64,000 bases of DNA from Gnetum montanum (lineage: Eukaryota > Streptophyta > Gnetopsida > Gnetales > Gnetaceae). Every line of letters starts with the position of its first letter. The stretch's first letter is position 1. The position numbers and the translations under genes were made by a program. This document shows positions 1 through 9,764 of the stretch, piece after piece. Under the pieces are notes generated by a model. It saw only the letters and a program-made list of their open reading frames with translations. It was not told the DNA's origin and did no database searches. The stretch spans positions 205,320 through 269,319 of the forward strand of contig MNCI01017754.1 in the NCBI GenBank assembly GCA_015680685.1, given 5' to 3'.

Positions 1-971
1 AAAGATTGATGGAGGAAAGGTTCTCATTGTATGTTTATATGTTGATCTTATTTTTGTTGGGAATGATAGTGATTTGTTTAAAAAATTTAATAAGTCAATG
101 ATGGATGAGTTTGAAATAACTGATCTTGGAAAAATGCATTACTATCTTGGCATGAAAATAGTACAATCCCTTGTTGGAATATTTATTTCTCAAAATAAGT
201 ATGTGAGAAAAATTTTGGAGAGGTTTAAGATGAAGGATTCCAATCCTATAAGCACTCCAATTGAGATTGGCTTGAGGATAAACAAAGATCCTAAAGGAAG
301 CAAGGTGGAGGCTACACTTTCCAAGCAAATTGTTAGGAGTCTAATGTATTTGATTGCAACCAGACCTAATATAATGCATGCTATGAGTCGTAGTAGTAGA
401 TACATGAAGTCTCTAAAGAAGATGCATTTGTTGATTGCTAAAAGAATAATTTGTTACTTGCAAGGGACTAAAGATTTTTGGTACTTTTATAAGAAAGGTG
501 AGAAATCTAATTTTGTCAGATTTACTAATAGTGATTATGTAGGAAATGAAGATGATAGGTAGAGAATTTCAGGATATGTTTTTATGATGGGCACAGGGGC
601 TGTTTCATGGTCATCCAAAAAGTAATCAATTATCCTAGTTTTAACTATAGAGGCTGAATTTGTTGCTACAACATCTTGTGCTTTCCAAGCTATTTGGCTG
701 AGAAAAATTCTTAATGAGCTATATTTCAAGCAAGAGGGAGCTACTACAATTTTTTCTGGCAATAATTTTGCCATAAAGTTATCCAAAAATATTATGCTAC
801 ATGGAAGAAGCAAGCATATTGATGTGAGATTTCACTTCTTGCTTGACTTTATTAAATGGTGGTATTATTGATTTGGTGTTCTATAAGAGCAAAGATCAAC
901 TTGTTGATATTCTAACCAAATCCCTCATTCCAGAGGCTGAGAAAGCAGCTTGGAGTTTGCACATTGAATGA
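1..971 (+). pseudogene. Ty1/copia pol remnant: end of reverse transcriptase plus RNase H
   Basis: This is the 3' end of a copia polyprotein, which copies element RNA into DNA in cytoplasmic particles. Its first readable codons are the RT palm segment LIVCLYVDLIFVGND at 23-67. Copia RTs normally have YVDD here, and one Asp codon is missing. The following 162 codons (74-559) contain the family landmarks DLGKMHYYLG, ISQNKYVRKIL, TRPNIMHAMS and the RNase H start. A stop interrupts at 560-562 and another at about 622. RNase H resumes with ISGYVFMMGTGAVSWSSKK, IEAEFVATTSCAFQAIWL and HGRSKHIDVRFH, shifts frame near 855, and ends with DLVFYKSKDQLVDILTKSL and a stop at 969-971. Integrase and the rest of the element lie outside the window. 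The family call is secure and the copy is clearly dead. Confidence 0.93.
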
Positions 972-1016
972 TTCTTGTTAAACTGATAGTTTGCAAACTT
1001 TTAGTTTACAAGAGGA

Positions 1017-1400
1017 TGTTAAATGTATTTAATTGTTAAACATGTTTTTTTTTATCCTTGTATTTAGGAATTATCCTTAGGGATTTGGTTGCTATTTCCA
1101 TTATAGAAGTTGAATGGCTGGTCGTTACAGAAGTTAAAAGATTTTCCATTACAGAAGTTTAAGGGTTGATCGTTACAAAAGTTGAAGGGTCAGTTGTTAC
1201 AGAAGTTGAAGGGTTGGCCATTATAGAAGTTGAAGGGTCAACCATTATAGAAGTTGCTATTTTTCATTTATGTAATTTTTCCTATTTAAAGGCCATGATC
1301 AGTTGAATAAAAATGTGAAATTCAGTTACCTCTATTTGCCCTTGTTTTTTTCTATTTTGTTTGTTTTTTCATCTAAGGCTAGCAATGCACAACCTCAGAG
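1017..1400 (+). repeat. 3' LTR of the copia element (right edge uncertain)
   Basis: The LTR starts with TGTTAAATG directly after a purine-rich tract (ACAAGAGGA, 1009-1016) that would prime plus-strand synthesis, 45 bases after the pol stop. It holds a tandem array at 1099-1260 and a TATA-like TATTTAAA near 1283. I could not find a clear CA end or a target duplication, because the other LTR is outside the window. The right edge is therefore only placed at about 1390-1420. Confidence 0.7.
1099..1260 (+). repeat. 24-bp tandem repeat array inside the copia LTR
   Basis: Six full units and one partial unit of exactly 24 bp begin at 1099, 1123, 1147, 1171, 1195, 1219 and 1243. The consensus is close to CRTTACAGAAGTTGAAGGGT plus four variable bases. 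The array lies just upstream of the LTR TATA-like box, where an enhancer would be expected. Confidence 0.93.
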
Positions 1401-1539
1401 GTTGACATCTAAGACACCCAATTTTGTTCTTCTTAATGATGTCTATGAGTCATTGGTTGTTGATATTTTATCATAATATGTGTACATTCAAAATTTGAGG
1501 TACTTGCCTCGTAATCAAAGTTTTTTTCATAATTAAATG

Positions 1540-1664
1540 GTATGAAAAAGCATGACATCCAACTCCTTCATGCCAAAGATTATTCTCATTTTTTACTTGT
1601 TCAATTAGTCAATACTTCAATGATGTAGCAAGCTCTAGATATAGGGTATTTTATACATAAGCAT
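1540..1664 (+). pseudogene. DUF4283-type (LINE ORF1-like) remnant, left part
   Basis: The last codons before element A read QALDIGYFIHKH (about 1629-1664). Across the insertion they continue as VTLLIIRKWALDFDVQ. This matches the DUF4283 pattern in plant LINE ORF1 and related zinc-knuckle proteins (a GPWFI.GH.L.LRKW.P.FDP-like string). Upstream codons (LLHAKDYSHFLLVQL) fit the preceding beta-strand region. There is a stop at about 1626-1628. The identification relies mainly on the join with the right part at 8893. Confidence 0.5.
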
Positions 1665-2571
1665 TGATGAGAGCGTTTACTTTAGAGTGGCAGTTTCTCT
1701 AAAATTAGAGTGGTAATTTTTCTCTAAAATTAGAGTGGTGGTTTCTCTAAAATTAGAGTGGCAGTTTTTCTCTAAAATTAGAGTGGCAAATTTTCTAATT
1801 ATTAGAGTAGTTGATCCCAAGCCTATAAATACAGTGCCCAGGCACACAATTTGGGGAGAAGTCTTGGAAGGAAGTCTTTCAAGGGAAGTCTTTTAGAATT
1901 CTTTTAGGAGTCAAGTAGCGAAACTTTTGTAGTTAGAGTATTTTGCAAGTGCCTGCAGCAAAAGATCTAAGTGTGGATGGATCTTTATTTGAGCATTGTG
2001 TACCTGAGCATACCTTGTGTACAACAATAAAGATGAGCTCTTGGATTCATCCTTGTAGAACTTGAGATTTGTTTTCTTACTCATTTTCTTTATTTTATTT
2101 TCTTCTACATTTATTTTATTTTATTTTATACACTTTACATTTATGTTATTAGCACACATAGTATGATCACTTCGAGCATTCGTGTAATACTTGGTAACCC
2201 AGTAACTATTAGCGTTTGGTAATCCCAGTAGTGTTGCACTGGTTTAGGATGTGTACGACAAGTGAGAATGGATACTGGTGTTAGGATTAGTTTAAGGCCT
2301 AGTTAAGTTAAATTAGTCACTTAGTTATCTCTCTCTCTCCTCCCTTATTAGCAATATGACATAAAAACATAAAAGCTATAAAAATCATATGCCTCAAACT
2401 TACTTAACCATACAATCATGACATACAAGTAAGTTTGGGAAGACAACGATCAACCAACCCATCCTTGTTCCACAAAGGTGCATAGGCACTTAGTCCTTGG
2501 AATTTGACCAAATTTTGAGTGAAACACTTGTATTCGTATGGTTGAGTGTAGGGGTACCTTGCTGCTCATCA
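1665..2571 (+). repeat. 5' LTR of element A
   Basis: The LTR runs from TGATGAGAG to CTCATCA. Its U3 holds about five copies of a 23-25-bp unit (TTAGAGTGGCAGTTTCTCTA-like) at 1681-1808. A TATA box CTATAAATA follows at 1823-1831, and a polyadenylation-type AATAAA lies at 2026-2031. The last 100 bp (GTTGAGTGTAGGGGTACC and so on) are shared with the LTRs of B, C, D and G, while the U3 array is specific to A. Confidence 0.93.
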
Positions 2572-2572
2572 T

Positions 2573-2590
2573 TGGCACCGTTGTTGGGGA
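2573..2590 (+). other. Primer binding site of A (tRNA-Asp type)
   Basis: TGGCACCGTTGTTGGGGA begins one base after the LTR. The usual Athila/Tat primer site, complementary to plant tRNA-Asp, is TGGCGCCGTTGCCGGGGA, so three positions differ, all of the C-to-T or G-to-A kind. Confidence 0.85.
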
Positions 2591-2706
2591 CTTAGTTGTT
2601 TGTGCGCTAACTAGAACATATGAAATCATTCACATCGTTGGAATGAACCCTTAGGGTTGATTGAGAAAATAGTAAATAAGAGTACATTGCACATTGAATA
2701 GACAAA

Positions 2707-5015
2707 TATATCTCCTCCTTCGTATGAAAGTGCCTCACTACCTAGGTCTAAAACAAGAAACAATTAGCGGTGTAATATACATAACATTAATCTTCCAGTC
2801 CATTAACAATTTCATGTGGTATATGTTCATCTCGATGAATATGTACCAAGCTTTACCTTTATCCTCCACCAAGATGAACAATTGCACTGGCAAGATTTAG
2901 AAGGTAACATAGTGTTACCTCCAGATCATTCAGTCCTAAGCATGCTTCTTCATGCTCTCACACGAATTGGCATGCCGCACTTACATGCAGAATACATTGT
3001 GCAAGACCATGACTTGAGAGAATACCATCCCATAGAGGCACAATGTTAAAGGGACTTGCAACAAGAGAGACATCATAAGTCTTTAAAGGTTAAGTGGTCC
3101 CAGGATGCCCTATATATCTTAAACAAAAATGAGGGTGGTGAACCTACCTCAAGCAGTCGCCCACACAATGATGTTCCTTCCCTTGACTTTGGCCAAGGGG
3201 TTATGTATCAGGACCTTCATTCCACTATTCATAACCTGGGTCCTAATACCCATGGGCACTAAGGGTTTGAAAAAGGGACATGAACTCATGATAAAGGTTG
3301 ACATTCTGATTGTAATCATGATTGGGGCCGAGACCACAAAAGAGAAGGTAGTAGACACTTCTTCACCTTCATCATCTCCTTCATCCTCTCCTTCAATATT
3401 CAGATGTGGTCATAAAGAAAAAGACCATGGGGATAAAGGTAGGCAAAGTGGAAGTCATAGACGAAATAGCCAAGAAAGAGGACAAGGGCACTCTAGAGAG
3501 TCACGACATAGAAGAAGGAAGAGAAGGAAACAATGTAGGCATCATAGATGCCATGGATGAGATGATCATGATGAACCCCTACTCACTACTCGAAGTATGG
3601 TAGACATAACTGAGGCTATTAGAATTCCAACAAGGCACCAAAAAGATAGTAGGATCAAGAGATTAGATATGAACAATATCCCACGATTTAAAGGGGGATA
3701 CAACGTTGATCCTTAGAATCACTTATAAGCATTCCATGATGTGTGTGCCTTACAAAACATAGAGAACAAATGAAAAAAACTTAAGTTATTTCCACAGACA
3801 CTAGTTAAAGAAGCGGAAAGCTAGTACTAGACTTTAGAACCAGAATCCATTCATAGGTTGAGTACTATGTTAGAACTATTTAGTGACACGTACTAAATGT
3901 ACTACTGAGTTTCTAACTTGCGAAGGAAAATCCAAGGCTGGAAACAAGGAGGACATGAACCCTTAGATGTTGCCATGGAATAATATTATGCATTGTTACA
4001 TCATTGTCCTAGCCATGGTTATTCACAAAGGGATCAACTACGCCATCTTGTGGATGGGCTTAGGCATGAAACGAGAAGAACCCTTAGGACTTATACCCAA
4101 GGGAGACCATTCGAGCTTAGCTTCCATCAAATTCAAATACTATTGGAGCAAGTTGCTAAGGAATAAGGTGAGCTATGAAAGAGATAAAGTGTGGAAGAGT
4201 ATAACTGAGATCCTTTCCTTCGGAAGAGGGGAGTAAGATTTTGTGAGGATGAAGAAGAGTCACCACTCGAAGAGATGGTGAATAGGAAAATTTTCGTATC
4301 CAAAATATGACATTAGAAGTTTTGGAAAAGGTAGACCAAATGTGAGATTCCCTAGACAATATATTTTAAACTCTTCTTAAAATAGTAGAGGATTCTAGAG
4401 AGTAAGGTAGTGATTGCAAAAAAGAAAAAAGAGAGAAGTTGAACATGTCCGTATCAAGGGTAAGGGCAAAGTTGCCATCATTGAAGAGGTTGTAGATTCG
4501 GAAATAGACAATGATAGTCGATGTGAGATATGTCAATATGACCATCCTAAGGGATGTTGCCCTGTAATCTTACATGTGCAGGAGTTTGGGGTGTATGCAC
4601 TCAACCCACTATTAAACAAAAGGCAAACACCCTGAAGGTTACCTTATCCTCAAGGTAACCCAAGGTAGTTCCACCAATTCTTAACATATTATCCCGATGG
4701 AACTCCACCATAAATGATTGAGCAATATCAATAGTGGTAGCACCCACAATCATGGGAATGCCACCACCAAGGTAACAGTATCCTTACCGGCAACCTGACC
4801 CATATGGATATTACGTGCAGCAGCCAATCTCCCGACATGACTCTACTGGTCACATCACTCCTCAACCTTACTACCAAGCCCACGTGTATTATGCAACTCC
4901 CTCTTCTAGAGGCAATATTCTGCAAGCATATCATCATTCTCATCCGGCTGCATCTCTTCCACCAATAGCTCCACTAACACCTGTTCCCACGATGCAAGGT
5001 GAAATCTGTACATAG
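2707..5015 (+). pseudogene. gag of element A (broken)
   Basis: Gag is the particle structural protein. The start, ATG in element C at 33200, is lost here. An N-terminal block YVHLDEYVPSFTFILHQDEQ at about 2820-3047 is shared with C and partly with B. A charged, Ser/Arg-rich linker follows (3250-3600). The capsid-type gag domain (Retrotrans_gag, around LKLFPQTLVKEAES) spans about 3660-4210 with many stops and shifts. A zinc-knuckle-like CEICQYDHPKGC (C-X2-C-X3-H-X3-C) sits at 4521-4556. The Pro/Tyr/Gln-rich tail reaches about 5015. C and B carry the same order. No continuous protein can be made from this copy. Confidence 0.85.
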
Positions 5016-5033
5016 CCATAGCAACGTAATGCC

Positions 5034-5722
5034 ATGAGGGTTGTTAACTCTCAACCTACTATTGGTTCCAACAACCACATGAAGAAAAAACCTTTCCTTA
5101 GAACCAATAGTCCAACTAAGCCCTTGCAATCACAAGTGACCGATTCCTTAGATGCCTTAGTATCAATCAAAACTTCAGAGCCTCCTTCAACTCAACCACT
5201 GCACTTAATGCATACGGTCATGCTAACACATGCCATCACCAATTGGATCAAAGATGACCACCTTCCTAGGAAATTCTTTGATCCAAGGAGTCCTCTGATA
5301 TACTTACAAATCGCTGGAAATGCACAGTGAAAGGCTCTTTTGGATTCAGGTTTTGGTGTCAACTTGATTTTTCAAGAAATGTGCAAGGCCTAGAACTTAC
5401 CTCCATTAAAAAAGAGCAAAATCTATCTAGATTTGGTCAACCAATCCATCACTATCCCATTGGGATTGGTGGAAGACATTGTTACCACTATTTGTGGGTG
5501 GTTGTACCTAGCTGACTTCCTAGTGATTTAGGTAAACAATGGTAAGGGGGTCTTCCCAATCATAATGGGAAGAGCATGGCTAAGCACCATCAAAACATGC
5601 CTAGGAATCCGTGATCTTTCCCTAGAAATATCACTGGAAAATACATTTAGAAAAATCAAGAAGAAGAAAGTTTCGTGCATCGCATATAGTGACACAGGGT
5701 GTAATTGCATGCAAAGGTCATG
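5034..5722 (+). pseudogene. Aspartic protease of element A (broken)
   Basis: A retropepsin cuts the polyprotein during particle maturation. The readable parts are HLPRKFFDPRSPLIYLQIAG (near 5260-5320), an active-site segment LLDSGFGVNLIF at about 5337-5372 in a shifted frame, and the second-half motif FPIIMGRAWLST around 5553-5590. The catalytic Asp-Ser-Gly is still present, but frame changes near 5325 and several stops break the gene. Comparison with the cleaner copy in B (17451-17906) supports the call. Confidence 0.82.
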
Positions 5723-5859
5723 ATTTGTGCAAAGTTTAACATTGGTTGCATGCAATCAATGTGCACAAGTGATCAAAATACAAAGATGCCTATATGCAGT
5801 AACCACACAACAGGAAGACATCTAGTGGTTGACAACTGATCAAGAAAGTAGTTCACTCA

Positions 5860-6248
5860 TATGCATGGAACCAACTGAGGGTTTGACTTGTGCTTACATC
5901 GATAGCATAGATGCATTAGAGTAAGTCCACCACCAACTTCTAGGTCTTAACCTTGAAAATATCAATTGGGGGAAGTTGGAAATCTATGAAATTTAGGTAG
6001 GAGCCCCTTGAGCTAAAATAATTTCCCACTAGTATGGAATACAAATTCCTTAAAAATGAAAAATCGATAATTATCAACGCTAAGCTTGCTTCTCAACAAA
6101 AAGAAGAATTGCTGAAGGTAATTAATAAATGGTCAAAAGCCTTTGCTAGGTCATATCTCGAATTAACTGGAATAGATCCTAGGATATGCCAACATAGAAT
6201 TTACATTGATCCCTCCATGAAGCCTCGAAGACAACTGCAGAGGCGATT
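5860..6248 (+). pseudogene. N-terminal part of RT region of A, ending at a deletion
   Basis: The segment MEYKFLKNEKSIIINAKLAS through DPSMKPRRQLQRR (6034-6246) matches the stretch before the RT palm in B (18165-18375) and C (36570-36765). It then jumps directly into sequence that in C lies at about 38,990 (GTTTTTACCTTTGAATTATGA-like). Relative to C, about 2.2 kb holding the RT palm and fingers, RNase H and integrase are missing. The joint has a short shared run, GAT plus T residues, which fits an illegitimate-recombination deletion. Confidence 0.8.
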
Positions 6249-7592
6249 TTTTGGTTTTTACCTTTGAATTATGATGCTGATATTAAGTTATGGTTCTTTT
6301 GGTGAAACAAGTAATGAGTCCATGCCATCCACTCATCCATACAACTCTATGGTCTCCTTTGTCTTGGAACTATATAGTCCCTTTTTTCTAAGTAAACTTT
6401 TAATGAATTGGTGGCTGGGTACTTTTCAAACCAAGGAAAGACTCAAACGATGAAAAGAGTGTGACTTTAAGGAGATTTGATGCATCTGTGCTGGCCATTC
6501 TCTTGGGTGCTTGGATGATTTTTCTTTGATTTTTTGCCATTCTGACACTGTTCAAAAATTGGAAAGTTGAGTGAATAAAAATAAGTCTTTGCATGGTGTG
6601 GTTCTCACGCAAAGAAAAAAAATAACAAAAAAAAAGAAAAAAAAAAGAGAGAATGAGAATTCGAAGCACACCCCTTAGACATAATAAAGCAATATGGGCT
6701 ACAAGCACTGGCTATGGAACTAGAAAGACATGTTACCCATGCTTGAAAGTTCCCTCTAACTAAGGCCCTTTCTCACTTCCTACTTCTCCATCTCGCTCGC
6801 CTATGAATGGTGGTGACTCTTTGTGGAAGCATTCTTGTTGCTTTAAGTGGATGGATTCGTTAAGTGTGTTGATGCAATGTCACTGGATGTAGTTTTTTTG
6901 AGTCTGGATTTGGGATGAGTTCTACTCAGTCACATTAACCATAAAATAAACAAGGGGCTTTACACAACCTTGTTCTTGGGATTCCATTCCATTCTCTCCT
7001 CACCATCTTTCTTTCCATTTTCCATCTCATTGCTGGTTTTATCATTAGTCCATTATGGGTTGATGCATTATTTTTCTTTGGTGAATTCTTGTACGTAAGT
7101 TTTTAACTCTTGCTTCCAAATGACATTCCTAGATCCTATGGACTCTTTGGTTTTTGGGTTTGTTAGGGCATAAAAGACATGAGCCTGCTTTGGGGAGGAC
7201 CCACTAGCATTTATTTTTGATGCAATTGTTAACTTCTATCCCTTGAAAATTTTCTATAATCAATCATTTCTTGTTTCATCCCCATCCATGACATCCATTT
7301 TATTAGCATTGTTGTTGATATTTTTTCCCATCTTTCTTGTTCCTCATATTTTTGCATCTTTTAGCTACCAGAGATTCGCTCTTAGTCATGGGGGCCCTGG
7401 CATAAATTTTTTAATTTTCTCCATTTTACTATTTGCCTAACCCCTACACCATGGGTAGTCACCTGTGATAAATCTTCGAACCAGTTTCTGCCATAATCAC
7501 AACTTAGCCAATGTGGTTCATATCGAGGCAAGGTATCAACTGCATTATGGTTTATCTATCCTTGCTCATTTGTGACTATGTTGTGTGTGTAG
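6249..7592 (+). other. 3' noncoding region of A with blocks conserved between elements
   Basis: No domain is recognisable. Three blocks recur in the other gypsy elements: TTTGCATGGTGTGGTT at 6587-6602, a run starting GAAAGACATGTTACCCATG at 6722-6775, and GAGCCTGCTTTGGGGAGGAC at 7181-7200. A candidate splice donor TAC|GTAAGT lies at 7095. A conserved CACAACTTAGCCAATGTG block at about 7499-7516 leads to the TGTGTGTAG acceptor at 7592. Confidence 0.6.
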
Positions 7593-7988
7593 ATGGTGAT
7601 CATACAAACAATGGACTGGGCTTGGAGGAAGCACTCAGGATGGACCAAAACTGGAGCATTTACGAAAGGAGAAAGTCTGGTGGCATGGCTATGGATAAAC
7701 AATGGAAGGCATAATTTCGACATTGGTGGCAACATGCTCCATCTTCTTTCTCTCTCTATTTTTCTCTTCAAGCTTCCAAATAAAGGCTTGGATGTCATTT
7801 ATGTACGAGTGTTCACCACAATGGTCATGAACACTAATGTTGTAATATGCTTATTGATCTATTCACTAGGCACATTGAGTCTATCATCCCATTCCATTGT
7901 CAGTTGTCAATTAGTCAATGATCACATACCTTCCCAATATTTTGTAAAGAACTCGAGGACGAGTTTTTATTCAATCATGGGGGTATGA
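7593..7988 (+). CDS. Small 3' ORF of A (131 codons, unknown function)
   Basis: This ORF is open from an ATG directly after a TAG acceptor-like site to a stop three bases into the 3' LTR. I recognise no family. Its first half (TMDWAWRKHSGWTKTGAFTK, LVAWLWINNGRHNFDIGG) is matched at protein level by C (40300-40420) and more weakly by G (62976-63167, minus). In an element otherwise full of stops, 131 open codons stand out. It sits where the long-class elements have their large 3' ORF. It may be a real accessory protein, or conservation may be at RNA level only. Confidence 0.45.
   Translation: MVIIQTMDWAWRKHSGWTKTGAFTKGESLVAWLWINNGRHNFDIGGNMLHLLSLSIFLFKLPNKGLDVIYVRVFTTMVMNTNVVICLLIYSLGTLSLSSHSIVSCQLVNDHIPSQYFVKNSRTSFYSIMGV
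7950..7985 (+). other. Stem-loop motif and polypurine tract of A
   Basis: AACTCG, loop AGGA, CGAGTT (7950-7965) forms a perfect 6-bp hairpin. The G-rich tract ATCATGGGGGTA follows directly before the LTR and would prime plus-strand DNA. The same pair of features precedes every 3' LTR of the gypsy elements here. Confidence 0.75.
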
Positions 7989-8887
7989 TGAGAGTGGTTA
8001 CTTTAGAGTAGCAGTTTCTCTAAAATTGGAGTGGCAATTTTTCTCTAAAATTAGAGTGGTAGTTTCTCTAAAATTAGAGTGGCAGTTTTCCTCTAAATTT
8101 AGAGTGGCAGTTTTTGTACTTATTAGAGTACTTTCTCCCAAGCCTATAAATACAGTGCCCAGGCACACAATTTGGGGAGAAGTCTTGGAAAGAAGTCTTT
8201 AAAGGGAAGTCTTTTAGAAGTCTTTTAGGAGTCAAGTAGCAAAACTTTTATAGTTAGAGTATTTTCCAAGTGCCCGCAGCAAGAGGTCTAAGTGTGGATG
8301 GATCTTTATTCGAGCATTATGTACCTGAGCACACCTTGTGTATGGCAATAAAGACGAGTTCTTGGATTCATCCTTGCAGCACTTGAGATTTGTTTTCTTA
8401 CTCATTTCATTTATTTTATTTTCTTCTACATTTATTTTATTTTATGCACTTTACATTTATGTTACTAGCACACACAGTACGATCACTTCGAGCATGCATG
8501 TAACACTTGGTAACCTAGTAATGATTAGCGTTTGGTAATCCCAGTAGTGTTGCGCTGGTTCAGGATGTGTATGGCAAGAGAGAATGGATACTAGTGTGAG
8601 GATTAGTTTAAAGCCTAGTTAAATTAAATTAGTCACTTAGTTATCTCTCTCTCTCCTCCCTTATTAGTAGTAGGACATGAAAACATAAAAGCTATAAAAA
8701 TCATATGCCTGAAACTTACTTAACCATACAATCGTGACATACAAGTAAGTTTGGGAAGACAACAATCAACCAACCCGTCCTTGTTCCACAAAGGTGCATA
8801 GGCACTTAGTCCTTGGAATTCAACCAGATCGTGCGTGAAACGCTTGTATTCATATGGTTGAGCGTAGGGGTACCTCGTCGCTCATCA
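7986..8887 (+). repeat. 3' LTR of element A
   Basis: This is the 902-bp partner of the LTR at 1665-2571, with the same ends (TGATGAGAG to CTCATCA), U3 array (8000-8130) and TATA box (8144-8152). It is followed by the target duplication AGCAT. Confidence 0.93.
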
Positions 8888-8892
8888 AGCAT

Positions 8893-9303
8893 GTAACGTT
8901 GTTGATCATTCGTAAATGGGCTCTAGACTTTGATGTTCAATCTAAAGAATATGTTAAAATTCCATGTTTTATTGAGTTATATAATCTTCTATTGATTTTT
9001 TAGAAAGTTGAGTACGAAATTGTTAGTCTTCTCTATCTCATTAACCATATGGAATTTATTTCTACAACTTTTGATTTTCATAGACATTTTTTTTGTTGAA
9101 ATCAACCTTCTTAATCATAAAAAGGAATTGGTATTACAAGTAGGAGAAAAGACATGTATTCAACCAATTACATATTATAATCTTTCTAATTATTGTAACT
9201 TTTGTCACTGTGAAGGATATTTATTTAATTCTTATCATTTTCTGCTCAAGAAAAAACATTTTAAAGACAAAAGAAAAATTCTTGAAATTGAAGACAGGAA
9301 AAA
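8893..9303 (+). pseudogene. DUF4283/zinc-knuckle protein remnant (LINE ORF1 type), right part
   Basis: After element A the reading continues as VTLLIIRKWALDFDVQSKE, then VKIPCFIELYNLLL, which fits the DUF4283 core (LRKW.P.FDP, then VPVW..L..LPLE.W). After a frame change come FVEINLLNHKKELVLQVGEK and YYNLSNYCNFCHCEGYLFNSY. The last part is the knuckle C-X2-C-X3-G-H-X4-C with His and the final Cys both changed to Tyr, each a single base change. Such proteins occur as ORF1 of plant L1-type LINEs and as stand-alone copies, where they bind nucleic acid. No endonuclease or RT follows here. The copy has stops and is not functional. Confidence 0.62.
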
Positions 9304-9697
9304 ATAATATGAAATTGAAGATACAAAAAATCACATTAATATCAATGATAAGAATTATCAAATAACAATAAAGAATCTAGAGAAGATAGAAGCTCCCATG
9401 TATAATTTTACTGGTACTAGAAAAAGTATTAAGTAGCCTAGATAGATAGTTCATAAGGAAAATTTTTTCTGAAAAGTGATGTAAATTTTATTAGGACTGT
9501 GACCTTCTTCTCTACTAATAATTAAGTTTCTTCACTTAGTTTTTTCAATGTATTAATTATAAGGTTGTTCACCTAAGTAGATAGTCCTTAAATCACAAAG
9601 TTTTTTCTTTCCACATATTTTTTTCAATGATATCTACTTAGTGTCAAGGTTGTAATGTACTATGAATTTTCTTTGCTCATCATTAATATTTTTTTTG

Positions 9698-9764
9698 GTC
9701 CAATACCCTATGACCTAAGCTTTCTATGCCAAAACTCTTACCACTAAGCTAACACCTCATTATG
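9698..9764 (-). mobile_element. tRNA-like SINE fragment
   Basis: On the minus strand this reads AATGAGGTGTTAGCTTAGTG GTAAGAG and so on, with an A-box-like TTAGCTTAGTGG as in RNA polymerase III promoters of tRNA genes. It matches the heads of the copies at 9868 and 12811. Confidence 0.45.

Larger units (their letters stand above)
1665..8887 (+). mobile_element. Gypsy element A, Tat/Athila type, short class, RT to integrase deleted
   Basis: This is a complete LTR-to-LTR element of 7223 bp flanked by a perfect 5-bp target duplication, AGCAT, at 1660-1664 and 8888-8892. Its order is 5' LTR, tRNA-Asp-like primer site, broken gag, broken protease, the first part of the RT region, a deletion junction at about 6248, a long 3' noncoding region, a small 3' ORF, polypurine tract and 3' LTR. 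The two LTRs differ at about 10 positions in a 170-bp stretch compared by eye (2341-2510 against 8656-8826), so the insertion is not recent. It sits in a DUF4283-type pseudogene. It lacks RT catalytic sites, RNase H and integrase, so it could only have moved in trans after the deletion. Confidence 0.93.

Noticed and set aside
1099-1260. Possible CRISPR-like repeat array
   Set aside because: Units are directly adjacent with no spacers, inside a plant retrotransposon LTR.
3129-3560. Arg/Ser-rich 143-codon frame that looks like a basic nuclear protein
   Set aside because: It overlaps the gag linker of element A in another frame. The equivalent regions of C and B do not keep it.
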